This document shows positions 43,436 to 52,077 of a stretch of DNA of 64,000 nt, in pieces; within the stretch, counting starts at the first letter, position 1; every line of letters starts with the position of its first letter. The position numbers were made by a program, and so were the translations under genes. The stretch comes from Burkholderia arboris (GTDB taxonomy: Bacteria > Pseudomonadota > Gammaproteobacteria > Burkholderiales > Burkholderiaceae), in contig NZ_CABVPX010000031.1 in NCBI RefSeq assembly GCF_902499125.1, forward strand, positions 1-64,000, given 5' to 3'. Below the pieces are notes generated by a model that saw nothing but the letters and a program-made list of their open reading frames with translations, searched no databases and was not told where the DNA came from.

Positions 43436-44356
43436 TCAGCCCATCCCGTTGAAGCGAACACCCGGATGCGCGAGGCGCGGCATCCGGCCTGCCAGAAACG
43501 TATGCAGTTCGCGCACCTGCGCAGCCTTGCCGGAATCCTCGGGCCAGACGAGGTAATACGCGTCACCGGTGCTGACGGCCGTCTTGAACGGCAGCGCGAG
43601 CTGCTTCTCGTCGATCGCCTTCGCGCACAGCGCGAGGTCGCCGATCGAAATCCCGTGGCCGGCGATCGCCGCCGCGATCCCCTGTTCGAGCATGTCGAAC
43701 ACCTGCCCGCGCGTGATGTCCACATCCAGATCGTGACCGCTGCCCTTGAGCCAGCGGCGCCAGTCGCGCCGGTCGGGCGACGGGTGGATCAGCTCGCACG
43801 CGGAAGGGTTCGCGCGCACGACCGTCGCGGTCGCGCGCGAGCACACCGGAATCAGCCATTCGTCGAACAGCTTCACGCAGTGCGTGCTTTCGCCGAACCT
43901 GCCGGTGCCGAGCAGGATCGCGCAATCGTAGGACTCGCTGAAAAAATCGACGGTATCGACATCCATCCACACGCTCGCGATCTGCACTTCGAACGCCGGC
44001 TGCGTGGCGCGAAAGGCGGCGAGCGCGTCGAGCAGCCAGCGCATCGTGAGCGTCGACGGCGCCTTGACCCGCAGCACGTCGCGCTGCGTCTGGAACAGCA
44101 TGCAGGCTTCCTCGACCTGCCGGAACCCGCGCCTCAGGCCCGATGCGAAGATGTGCGCTTCCGCCGTCACGGTCATCCTGGGCCCGCGCCGGACGAACAG
44201 CTTCCGGCCGAAATAGGCCTCGAGCGTCTTCACGTGCTTGCTGACCGCGCTTTGCGTCAGGCTCAGCTCCTCGGCGGCGAGCGTGAACGAGCCGGTGCGT
44301 GCGGCGCTCTCGAACGCGCGCAGCGCATAGACGGGGGGAAGCGATTTGGCCTTCAT
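43436..44356 (-). CDS. LysR family transcriptional regulator (GcvA-like)
   Basis: 306 residues: N-terminal helix-turn-helix (F-T-L-A-A-E-E-L-S-L-T-Q-S-A-V-S-K-H-V-K-T-L-E, about 23-45) and a periplasmic-binding-like effector domain. The opening L-P-P-V-Y-A-L-R-A-F-E-S-A-A-R resembles GcvA-type regulators. Divergent from the LysE exporter at 44522, its likely target; AT-rich bases 44357-44400 probably hold the promoters. Confidence 0.92.
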   Translation of the reverse strand: MKAKSLPPVYALRAFESAARTGSFTLAAEELSLTQSAVSKHVKTLEAYFGRKLFVRRGPRMTVTAEAHIFASGLRRGFRQVEEACMLFQTQRDVLRVKAPSTLTMRWLLDALAAFRATQPAFEVQIASVWMDVDTVDFFSESYDCAILLGTGRFGESTHCVKLFDEWLIPVCSRATATVVRANPSACELIHPSPDRRDWRRWLKGSGHDLDVDITRGQVFDMLEQGIAAAIAGHGISIGDLALCAKAIDEKQLALPFKTAVSTGDAYYLVWPEDSGKAAQVRELHTFLAGRMPRLAHPGVRFNGMG

Positions 44357-44521
44357 GGGTTTTGAATATGAATAAAACTCATGTCATCAGACAGGATTTT
44401 CCGTTTTTCACCGGCAGCCCGGACGCGCGATACTGGCTGAAACCGTGCCGTCCGAGACGTCGAGCCTCCATGATGCCACCGTGATGGGCACGCCTCCCGA
44501 ATCGTCGATCAACTTTTATTC

Positions 44522-45157
44522 ATGTCACTCCATTACCCGCTGCTGTTCGCCTATCTCGCCGCGATCGTGCTGCTCATCGCGACCCCCGGCCCGGTCGTCA
44601 TGCTCGTGACGGGTACCGTCGCGCGGCGCGGCTTCCGCCAGGGCGTGCTGACCGCGGTGGGCGCGAATGCCGCGAGCCTCGTGATGATCGCGGGCGCGAT
44701 GCTGATGGTGTTCGGCGTCGTGATGGTCAGCGATCGCCTGCTCGCCGGGCTGCATGTCGCGGGATGCGTATTCATCGCGGTGCTGGCGATCCGGACGCTG
44801 CTCGGCGAATGGCGCGCCGGTCACGACGCGGCGGCAGGCGCACCGGTGCCGCAGCCACGGGGGTTGCCCGGTATCGTGCGCGGCTTCCTCGTCGGCATCG
44901 CGAACCCGAAGGACCTGCTGTTCTTCGTCGCGTTCTTTCCGCAGTTCGTCGGCATCACGCCGGACTCGCGCGTGAGCCTGGCGATCCTGGCCGCGTTGTG
45001 GATCGCAGTCGATTTCACGATCCTGACCGGCTACATGGCCGCGATCAACCATCCGTCGATTCACCGGAAGCAGCGATGGATCTCGGCGTCGTCGGCGCTC
45101 GCGCTGCTCGCAATTGCGCTCGCCGGGCTCGGCAGCACGATCGTGGGCGCCGTGTAG
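44522..45157 (+). CDS. LysE family amino-acid exporter
   Basis: 211 residues, about six membrane helices, with the family opening I-A-T-P-G-P-V-V-M-L-V and the helix G-I-A-N-P-K-D-L-L-F-F-V-A-F-F-P-Q-F. RhtB/LysE proteins export amino acids such as threonine or homoserine lactone. Paired with a divergent LysR regulator, which often senses the exported amino acid. Confidence 0.9.
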   Translation: MSLHYPLLFAYLAAIVLLIATPGPVVMLVTGTVARRGFRQGVLTAVGANAASLVMIAGAMLMVFGVVMVSDRLLAGLHVAGCVFIAVLAIRTLLGEWRAGHDAAAGAPVPQPRGLPGIVRGFLVGIANPKDLLFFVAFFPQFVGITPDSRVSLAILAALWIAVDFTILTGYMAAINHPSIHRKQRWISASSALALLAIALAGLGSTIVGAV

Positions 45158-45215
45158 CGCTTCGGCGATCTGCGTTACGCTTCACGTGCCCCGGATTTTT
45201 TCCTCGAGTTCAATC

Positions 45216-45590
45216 ATGTCCAGTTCCGCTACCGCTTTTTCCGAACACCTCTTTTCGTACGGCACGCTGCAACTCGAACAGGTGCAGCTCGCCACCTTCG
45301 GCCGCAAGCTCGACGGTCGCGAGGACGCGATGCCCGGCTACGCGATGACGATGCTGAAGATCGACGATCCGGAAGTGGTCGCGACGAGCGGGAAGACCCA
45401 TCACCCGGTGGTGGCCTATACCGGCCAGTCCGGCGATCGCGTGACCGGCACCGTGTTTGCGATCACGCGCGAGGAACTGCGGCACGCGGACGACTACGAA
45501 GTCGACGCGTATCGGCGCGACCGCGTCGTGCTCGAGTCGGGAGTTGCGGCGTGGGTGTACGTGGACGCGAGCTCGCCGCGCCCGGGCTGA
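45216..45590 (+). CDS. AIG2-like / gamma-glutamylcyclotransferase-fold protein
   Basis: 124 residues of the GGACT fold. F-S-Y-G-T-L-Q forms the substrate loop, and the likely catalytic glutamate is in D-D-Y-E-V-D-A-Y-R-R. Small AIG2-type proteins of this length are common; substrate unproven (gamma-glutamylamine or similar). Start ATG 45216 is the first methionine of the conserved frame. Confidence 0.85.
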   Translation: MSSSATAFSEHLFSYGTLQLEQVQLATFGRKLDGREDAMPGYAMTMLKIDDPEVVATSGKTHHPVVAYTGQSGDRVTGTVFAITREELRHADDYEVDAYRRDRVVLESGVAAWVYVDASSPRPG

Positions 45591-45633
45591 CCCGGGCGCG
45601 CGGGCGGGATCGCCCTCGCCGTGTGGCCGCCCG

Positions 45634-46341
45634 CTACCGGTTGCGCAGGAACACGACGTAGCCGCGGAACCACGGATTCGATGCGAGGTAGGGCGGCGCG
45701 TCCCACTCGCCGCCCTGGATCACGCCGATGCGAAACGGCAGCTGCAGCCGCGCGACACGCGGCAGGTAGGCCGCGTAGTTGGGGATCGTGCTGCGGCCCT
45801 GGTAGGTCTGCACGACCACCTCGTCGACGATCCCCTTGAGCTGGTTGACCTGGCCGGTATCGATGCGGCTGCTCCAGTCGAGCAGCCCCGTGATGCTCAG
45901 CCGGCAATCGGCGGGCAAGGTCTCGCGCAGCGTCCGCAGGAATTCGAGGTAATCCTGCAGGTGGCGCGTACGCGCATCGAAGTCGATCTGGATGCCGGCG
46001 ATCGTGCGGCCGGACGCACGCCAGCGCTCGAGCTGCGCGAGCATGATCTGCGTGACGCGCGGCGTCCAGCGCAGCGTATGCGCACGATAGACGAGCCACA
46101 CGCGCGCATCGGGCGCGGGCGGCAGCGCGACGCCCTGCGCGATCACGCGTACCTGCGACTCGTCAAGCGGCGACGCCTCGATCTGCCCTTGCAGCACGTA
46201 GACGGTGCGCGCGCCGTGCACGATCGCCTGCGGCTTCACGCCCGCCCACAGCCAGAATGCGTCGTACTGCGCAGCGTCGACGGTGCCGGCCAGCGCGGCG
46301 CGCGCGGCCAGCAGCAGCGCGATGCACGCGATGCGCTTCAT
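45634..46341 (-). CDS. DUF3142 exported protein
   Basis: 235 residues with a signal peptide ending near A-L-A-G-T. The body (Y-D-A-F-W-L-W-A-G-V-K-P, G-I-Q-I-D-F-D-A-R-T and G-L-L-D-W-S) matches DUF3142, a TIM-barrel-like family of unknown function. It starts 7 bases after the stop of the 722-residue envelope protein, so both form one operon and probably act together outside the inner membrane. Confidence 0.82.
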   Translation of the reverse strand: MKRIACIALLLAARAALAGTVDAAQYDAFWLWAGVKPQAIVHGARTVYVLQGQIEASPLDESQVRVIAQGVALPPAPDARVWLVYRAHTLRWTPRVTQIMLAQLERWRASGRTIAGIQIDFDARTRHLQDYLEFLRTLRETLPADCRLSITGLLDWSSRIDTGQVNQLKGIVDEVVVQTYQGRSTIPNYAAYLPRVARLQLPFRIGVIQGGEWDAPPYLASNPWFRGYVVFLRNR

Positions 46342-46348
46342 GCGGCGC

Positions 46349-48517
46349 TTACCAGTAGTAGCGGAGCTTCTGCGCCCACGGGCTGCCCGGATAGGCAGTC
46401 TTGAGCGTATCGAACCAGCGCTTGCGCGTGTTTTTCGGCACGTCCTTGCCGCCGCATTCGTTGGAGCCGGCCGGCGCATAGCACTTGATCGCGCGGTAGA
46501 ACGCGTACGCGCGGTCGTTCGGGTTCGCCTGCGCATCGGCCATCACCGTCACGTAGCTCGACATCCGCTCGTACGGCTTGCCCGCGAACTGCGACGGCGA
46601 TGCACCGAGCGTCGGCGGCACGCGGGTAGCGGACGTGTTCGACGCGCTGCGCATCCACGGCGGCACCGGATCGCTTTCGAGGCCGGACGCGGGCGGATGC
46701 AGGCGCACGAAATCGGCGAGGCAGTTCAGCCCTTTCGGATCGGCGGGATTCTGCTGCAGCGCCGTGGCGATGTCGCGCGCGGACAGGCACGCGTAGCCGT
46801 CTTCGTTCTTCGCGCCGGATGCGATGAACGGCTTCAGCGGATCGGCGGGCGTGCCGGACACCAGCGCGGTATCGGCGATGAATTCCGCGTAATGCGAGCG
46901 CGTGAGTTCCTTGTACAGCAGCGTGTACAGCGCGGTGTCGCGCAGCGCGCCGCCGGTCGCCTGGTTCTGCGCCTGCGCGCGCAGCAGGTCCGCATTGGCC
47001 GTGCGCTGCAGCAGGACTGCACGGATCGCGGCGTTCTGCACGACGGAATCGTCGGCAAACACGTCGTTGACGAGGCCGGCCTGCTCCAGGTTGATCGCAA
47101 GCGCGAGTTCCAGCATTTCGCGCTGGAAGCGGAATTTCGCGAGCGGGACCAGGTCGCGCCACAGCTGGCGGGCCTTGTCGTTCTGGCCGCTGTCCTCCAG
47201 CGCGAATGCGCGCAGCGCCTGCTGGCTGAGCCCGAAGTAGTCGAGCGGCGCGGCGGGCGTCTGCGGCAGCAGTTCGAGCGCGGCATCCGGCTTGTGCCCG
47301 ATCTGGACATACCAGGTTGCGAGCAGGTAGTCGTACAGCGCGGGCGCGTTCGCGAAGCGCGGCTTCTGCGCTTGCAATTCGTCCAGCGTCATCGGCTTGC
47401 GGGTCGAATCGCTGCTGTCCGACACGCGCATGCGCTGCAGGTCGACGGTGGCGAGCACGGTGGGCGACTGGATCTGGCGCGCGTCGAAGTCCGGTCCGAA
47501 CAGCAGCTTGCTGTCGAGTTCGTTTGCCAGTTGCATCAGCGGCACGTTCGATGTCGCCGGCGACCAGCGCGCGAGTGCGTGGCCATACAGGTCGGCCTGC
47601 TGCGTGACGTTGCCGCCGAGCCACGCGACACGCCGCAGCAGCCCCGTCGCGGAGGCCGCATAGCGTCCCTGCGGATACACCTTCAGGTAGGTGCGGAACA
47701 CCGTGTTCGCGGCGTCGAGCGACACCTTCGACACGCGTGCGCGCGACGGCGTCGGGTTGTCGTTGTCGAATGCGTTGGCTTGCGCGGCGTTCAATTGCGC
47801 GCGCCCGGCCATATAGAGGCCGGTTTCCTTCAGCCACGGGTCCGCGCTGTGCGATGCGTTCGCGAAGGCCCGGGTCGCGGTGAGGAAGTCGGCGCGGTAG
47901 AACGCGTTCGTGCCGTCGAGATACGCGGCGAACTGCTGGCCGAGCGGCGACTTGACCGGCGGCTTCGTCCACACGGCGCTCGCGCCGCCCGCGGCACAGG
48001 TTTTTTGTGCGATGTCGGCGCGCGCCGCGCGCAGGCGCGTGGCCTCGTCGGCGGGGAGGCCGCCGGCGCCGCCGAGGGCGTCGTTGAATGCGTCCGAGCC
48101 CGAGCCCATGCTGCGGCAGATGCTGCCTTCGCCGTCGGCATACCGGTTCGACGACGCATCCGCATCCGGCGCGTTGCCGGTCTTGTCGGGCTCCTTCTGG
48201 CCGATGTAGATCCATCCGGAGAAATCCATCGGGAACGGCACGACGATCTGGTTGATCCGCTCTTTCGCGGGGATGGTCTTCGGGTCCGGAAACACCTGCG
48301 CGACCTTGCTGCTATCGACCATCATCAGCATCGCGTTGATGCGCGTGTCGTTGGCGGGCGTCAGGATCGGCAGGTTGCCGCACGAATAGGAAGATTGCCG
48401 GAGCGTGTTCGGCACGTAGCAGCCGTCGTCCCCGCTGGCATGGGCGGCCGGCGTCCAGAGCAGGCTGGCCGCCAGCGCGGCGAACAGGTTTCGGTGCAGC
48501 GATGGGTTTCTTGGCAT
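46349..48517 (-). CDS. 722-residue exported protein of unknown function
   Basis: Signal peptide of about 27 residues (L-F-A-A-L-A-A-S-L-L-W...A-H-A-S), then a long, largely helical, alanine- and leucine-rich protein with many paired-helix segments such as A-A-L-E-L-L and A-R-Q-L-W-R, suggestive of TPR-like solenoid repeats but too diverged to call. I do not recognise the family. Start 48517 is chosen because the signal peptide begins there; in-frame upstream sequence is low-complexity. It is the first gene of an operon with the DUF3142 protein. Confidence 0.75.
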   Translation of the reverse strand: MPRNPSLHRNLFAALAASLLWTPAAHASGDDGCYVPNTLRQSSYSCGNLPILTPANDTRINAMLMMVDSSKVAQVFPDPKTIPAKERINQIVVPFPMDFSGWIYIGQKEPDKTGNAPDADASSNRYADGEGSICRSMGSGSDAFNDALGGAGGLPADEATRLRAARADIAQKTCAAGGASAVWTKPPVKSPLGQQFAAYLDGTNAFYRADFLTATRAFANASHSADPWLKETGLYMAGRAQLNAAQANAFDNDNPTPSRARVSKVSLDAANTVFRTYLKVYPQGRYAASATGLLRRVAWLGGNVTQQADLYGHALARWSPATSNVPLMQLANELDSKLLFGPDFDARQIQSPTVLATVDLQRMRVSDSSDSTRKPMTLDELQAQKPRFANAPALYDYLLATWYVQIGHKPDAALELLPQTPAAPLDYFGLSQQALRAFALEDSGQNDKARQLWRDLVPLAKFRFQREMLELALAINLEQAGLVNDVFADDSVVQNAAIRAVLLQRTANADLLRAQAQNQATGGALRDTALYTLLYKELTRSHYAEFIADTALVSGTPADPLKPFIASGAKNEDGYACLSARDIATALQQNPADPKGLNCLADFVRLHPPASGLESDPVPPWMRSASNTSATRVPPTLGASPSQFAGKPYERMSSYVTVMADAQANPNDRAYAFYRAIKCYAPAGSNECGGKDVPKNTRKRWFDTLKTAYPGSPWAQKLRYYW

Positions 48518-48969
48518 TTTTCTTGTGCTGGGTAGGAGGCCGCGACGGCCGGATCTCTCAGGGGGCGCGGTTTGCCCCGGCGCGTATCGTACCTCACGGG
48601 CGGCAACGCCTGCCGGCGTGCAGCCGGGCCGGCCCGGCCGAGCACAGGCCCGGCGAAATGGAAGTCCACTCAGTGTGGACGCAACGCCACCTTGAATCCG
48701 GATCGCTTGAATTAAGATGCAGCCGGCAGTGACGGACATCCGACGAAAGACGACCCGGCGTGATCGTTGCTGCCCGACGGGGGAGGTTTGCCGCAAGCGG
48801 CGTTCGCGTCGATCCGCACGGCGGAATCGATCATCAAGGGGGGGCGAACCGATGCCGGTTTCCATGCCTGTTAAATAGTATTGCTTATCAATGGGCCGGA
48901 CGATGGGATGCGTCGTTGCGGCGGACGGCAGACGAGAGTGCGCCGGCAAATGAAAACAAGAGGATTCCG
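48518..48969. other. 452-base intergenic region
   Basis: Lies between the divergent 722-residue protein gene and the lipoprotein gene. It must contain both promoters; a short AT-rich patch near 48872-48892 is the only candidate, for the plus-strand gene. No gene, repeat or clear operator seen. Confidence 0.35.
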
Positions 48970-50475
48970 ATGAAACCCATTACATGGATGGTCATGGCAG
49001 CCGCGCTCGCGCTGACCGCATGCGGCGGCGACGACGTCGCGACGAACGACGGCGCGTCGTTGTCGACGCCGAACAATCCCGGCTCGCCTTCCGGCCCGAC
49101 CTCGCCCGGTGGCGGCTCGAGCGGCGGCCCGACGGGCGGCGGGTCCACGCAGCCGCAGGCCGGCTGGTCGACGGCCGCTGCGGTGGACGGCAAGGGGCCG
49201 GAGGGCGATCCCAGCGTGACGATCGACGCAAGCGGCAACGCGCTCGCCACCTGGATGACCAATGGCCCGGCCGGCGCGAACGGCAACGAGATGTGGGGCG
49301 CGCACTATGTCGCGGGTTCGGGCTGGGGCAGCGCGACGCGGCTCGACACCGGCGACGGCTCGCATTCGATGAACACGACGAGCTCGAGTCCGCCGCAACT
49401 GGTCGGCAACGCGAGCGGGCAGGCCGTCGCGTTCTGGACCGAATGGATGCCGGGCCCCAACACGTACGCATTGTGGGCGCGGCCGTACAGCCCGGCCGGC
49501 GGCTGGGGCGCGGCATTCGAACTGGTGCCGGACGTGACGGGTTCGACCTATTCGGCCGGGATCGACAGCCAGGGCAACGCGCTCGTCGCGTGGACGCAGT
49601 CGATCAGCCTGCTCGATACGCGCATCGCGTGGTCGCGCTACACGCAGGCCGGACAGTGGTCGTCGCCGGCGGTGATCCAGATGCCGGTGCAGAGCGGGCC
49701 GGGGGCGGTGACCGGCGACACCGACAACGTGAGGCCGATGATCTCGGTCCTGTCGTCGGGCCGTGCCGTGCTCGCATGGCGGCAGACCAACCATACGCAC
49801 TCGGCGCTGTGGACCGCCACGTACGACGCGGCCAACGGCTGGACCAACGTCAATCAGGCCGTGTCGAACACGAGCCTGTTCACGACGATCATCTCGCCGG
49901 TGGCAGGCATGGACGCGAAGGGCAACATCACGCTGCTTTGGGGGGAAATCGACGTGACGGGCGGGAAGATCTACACCGCCACGATGTCGCAACGATATGT
50001 GTCCGGAACCGGGTGGCAGCCCGCGCAGCCCGTTTCGCCGGCGATCGTCGAGCCGACGGGTTTCATCGCGACGCCGATGCTGGCCGTCAACGACAACGGC
50101 GTGGCCGCCGCGATGTGGGCGGAAGGCGGCGCGGCCCTGCAGGTGAGCGTCGCCGATACCAGCGGGAACTGGGGGCCGCTGCAGCGGCTGACGGAGCACC
50201 TGAACGGTGCGGCTGGCCAGTATCCGCCGCTCGTGGTCGATGCGGGAGGCAACGTGACGGCGGCATGGCAGGACACGGGCCTGCCGGGCGCGTCGGCGGT
50301 CATCGCGGCCAGCTACCGGAAGGGTGCGTGGAGCGCGTCGACGGTGGCGGCCCAGAGCGCGTCGTGGCCGGCGCTGGCCGTGAACGCGACGGGGGCGATG
50401 GCGCTTGCCTGGCTGTCGTATGTCCCGAGCGTCGGCAGCCAGGTGCAGGCCAGTTTCTATACGCCGGGATCGTAA
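48970..50475 (+). CDS. Lipoprotein with eight propeller-like repeats
   Basis: 501 residues. Lipobox L-T-A-C18, then a Gly/Ser/Pro/Thr-rich linker to about residue 65. The rest holds eight diverged copies of a motif like D-x-x-G-N-A-x-x-x-W, with the tryptophan at residues 95, 156, 208, 270, 324, 383, 433 and 481, about 55 residues apart. This is the pattern of beta-propeller blades. It is a surface or periplasmic protein of unknown function. A second small lipoprotein follows 32 bases later. Confidence 0.8.
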   Translation: MKPITWMVMAAALALTACGGDDVATNDGASLSTPNNPGSPSGPTSPGGGSSGGPTGGGSTQPQAGWSTAAAVDGKGPEGDPSVTIDASGNALATWMTNGPAGANGNEMWGAHYVAGSGWGSATRLDTGDGSHSMNTTSSSPPQLVGNASGQAVAFWTEWMPGPNTYALWARPYSPAGGWGAAFELVPDVTGSTYSAGIDSQGNALVAWTQSISLLDTRIAWSRYTQAGQWSSPAVIQMPVQSGPGAVTGDTDNVRPMISVLSSGRAVLAWRQTNHTHSALWTATYDAANGWTNVNQAVSNTSLFTTIISPVAGMDAKGNITLLWGEIDVTGGKIYTATMSQRYVSGTGWQPAQPVSPAIVEPTGFIATPMLAVNDNGVAAAMWAEGGAALQVSVADTSGNWGPLQRLTEHLNGAAGQYPPLVVDAGGNVTAAWQDTGLPGASAVIAASYRKGAWSASTVAAQSASWPALAVNATGAMALAWLSYVPSVGSQVQASFYTPGS

Positions 50476-50507
50476 CCGGTTCGCGCCGGGAAATTGAGGG
50501 AGAAAGC

Positions 50508-50834
50508 ATGAAAGGAAGCTTGCATTGCACCGTCCGGACCGCGCTGGGCGCCCTGGTCGCGGCCCTCGTGTTGTCCGCGTGCGGCACGACGCAGATGAAC
50601 ATGATCGACGTGCAGACGTCGACCGCGAAGACGCTCGGGCTCGCGTCGTCCGACGAGATCACGATCGCCAACGTGCAGTACGGGAAAAAGGACGGACTGG
50701 GCGGCCAGAAGGTGAGTTACGACGCGACGACCGGCAAGGGGCGGCGTTTCGGCTGTACGGTGTTCATGATTCCGGGGCTCACGCCGATCGATCGGCCGAC
50801 GTACAACAACTGGGAATGCCATCCGCAACGCTGA
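50508..50834 (+). CDS. Small lipoprotein of unknown function
   Basis: 108 residues with a lipoprotein signal ending L-S-A-C-G. The mature part has two cysteines (R-F-G-C-T-V-F-M-I-P-G and W-E-C-H-P) that could form a disulphide. GAGGGAGAAAGC before the ATG is a good ribosome site. Probably co-transcribed with the propeller lipoprotein; a hairpin follows at 50899. Confidence 0.75.
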   Translation: MKGSLHCTVRTALGALVAALVLSACGTTQMNMIDVQTSTAKTLGLASSDEITIANVQYGKKDGLGGQKVSYDATTGKGRRFGCTVFMIPGLTPIDRPTYNNWECHPQR

Positions 50835-50898
50835 TGGCTGCGATGACGACGACGCCCGCCGCCGGGCGCCGGTCGACCGTTTGGGTGGACGATGTACT

Positions 50899-50921
50899 GC
50901 GCCGGCCTTGCGCCGGCGCAA
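50899..50921 (+). terminator. Hairpin after the lipoprotein operon
   Basis: TGCGCCGGC / GCCGGCGCA, nine-base arms with loop CTTGC, then ATTTGG. It lies 65 bases after the lipoprotein stop and 62 before the AraC gene. The T-run is weak. Confidence 0.5.
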
Positions 50922-50982
50922 TTTGGTCCGATAATCGACGAACCGATGCACCCTTTCCCGCCGGTTCGATAAAAAAACTGTC

Positions 50983-52035
50983 ATGGATCAAGCAGCATTC
51001 GTCCCTGTTTTCAAGTTTCGCACGATCGACTACCCCGAGCCGGACCGGTTCCATGTCTGGGTCAAGGACATGCTGTGCGACTACCGGCTCGATGACGACG
51101 GCGGGCTCGGCCCGTTCGACGCGGAAGCGAGCGGCGCGGCACTCGGCCCGCTGATCCTGTCAGGCAGGCACTGGCGCTCGCGCGCGCCGACCTATACGGT
51201 GCACCGCACCCCGCGGCGAATCCGTCTCGACGGGCAGGATTCGATCCGTTTCACGCTGCTGCTCGGCGGGCGGCTCGCGTGCCATACCGGCGGGCCCGAG
51301 CTGATCAAGGGCGCCGGCGACCTGTTCGTCTACGACGTCGCGCAGATCAACGACTGCCAGGTCGAGGCCGGCGACGTGATCAGCCTGGTCGTGCCCAGAT
51401 ATCTGCTGCCGAGCCACGCGGCGCACGCGCACGGCCAGACGCTGACGAGCGGGGTGGGGCGCCTCGTCGCCGACCAGATGCTGTCGCTGTTCCGGAACCT
51501 GTCGAACCTGCGCATGCACGAGGTGCCGAGCATCGTCCAGTCGATGCTGCTGTTGCTGGCCGCGGCCGTTTCACCTGCCGCGCAGGCGTTGAACGATGCG
51601 CGCGGCCCGATCGATCATGCGCTGGTCGACCGGGTGCGCCGCTACATCGACGTGCACCTGCTGGAGCCGGACCTCTCGCCCGAGCGGATCTGCCGCGACA
51701 TCGGCGTGTCGCGGGCGCGGCTCTATCAGTTGTTCAAGGAGGAGGGCGGCGTGATGCGGCAGATCACGCGCCGGCGGCTGCGCCACGCGTACCACGTGCT
51801 CGGCGATCCGCAGCGCCGGCATCAGCGCATCGCGGAGATTGCGTGGGCGCATGGCTTCCCCGACGAGAAGTATTTCCACCGGCTGTTCAAGGCGGAATTC
51901 GGCCATACGCCGAAGGAGACGCTCGAGTGTGCGGCCGCGCCGGTCTTGCTGCCGGTCGATGCGGCCGACGCGCGATGGGGCGACGGCGGCAGGCTGACCG
52001 GGTGGACGCTGCCGTTCGGCGTGCTCACCAACTGA
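50983..52035 (+). CDS. AraC family transcriptional regulator
   Basis: 350 residues: an N-terminal AraC-binding-2 type sensor (S-I-R-F-T-L-L-L-G-G near residue 87) and a C-terminal DNA-binding domain (I-G-V-S-R-A-R-L-Y-Q-L-F-K-E-E-G-G and A-H-G-F-P-D-E-K-Y-F-H-R-L-F-K). Target unknown; it is not divergent from any gene. It ends 42 bases from the convergent gene at 52078. Confidence 0.88.
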   Translation: MDQAAFVPVFKFRTIDYPEPDRFHVWVKDMLCDYRLDDDGGLGPFDAEASGAALGPLILSGRHWRSRAPTYTVHRTPRRIRLDGQDSIRFTLLLGGRLACHTGGPELIKGAGDLFVYDVAQINDCQVEAGDVISLVVPRYLLPSHAAHAHGQTLTSGVGRLVADQMLSLFRNLSNLRMHEVPSIVQSMLLLLAAAVSPAAQALNDARGPIDHALVDRVRRYIDVHLLEPDLSPERICRDIGVSRARLYQLFKEEGGVMRQITRRRLRHAYHVLGDPQRRHQRIAEIAWAHGFPDEKYFHRLFKAEFGHTPKETLECAAAPVLLPVDAADARWGDGGRLTGWTLPFGVLTN

Positions 52036-52077
52036 GCGGGCCGGGCGTGTGCGTCGCGCGGCGGGCGTGCGCGAGCA

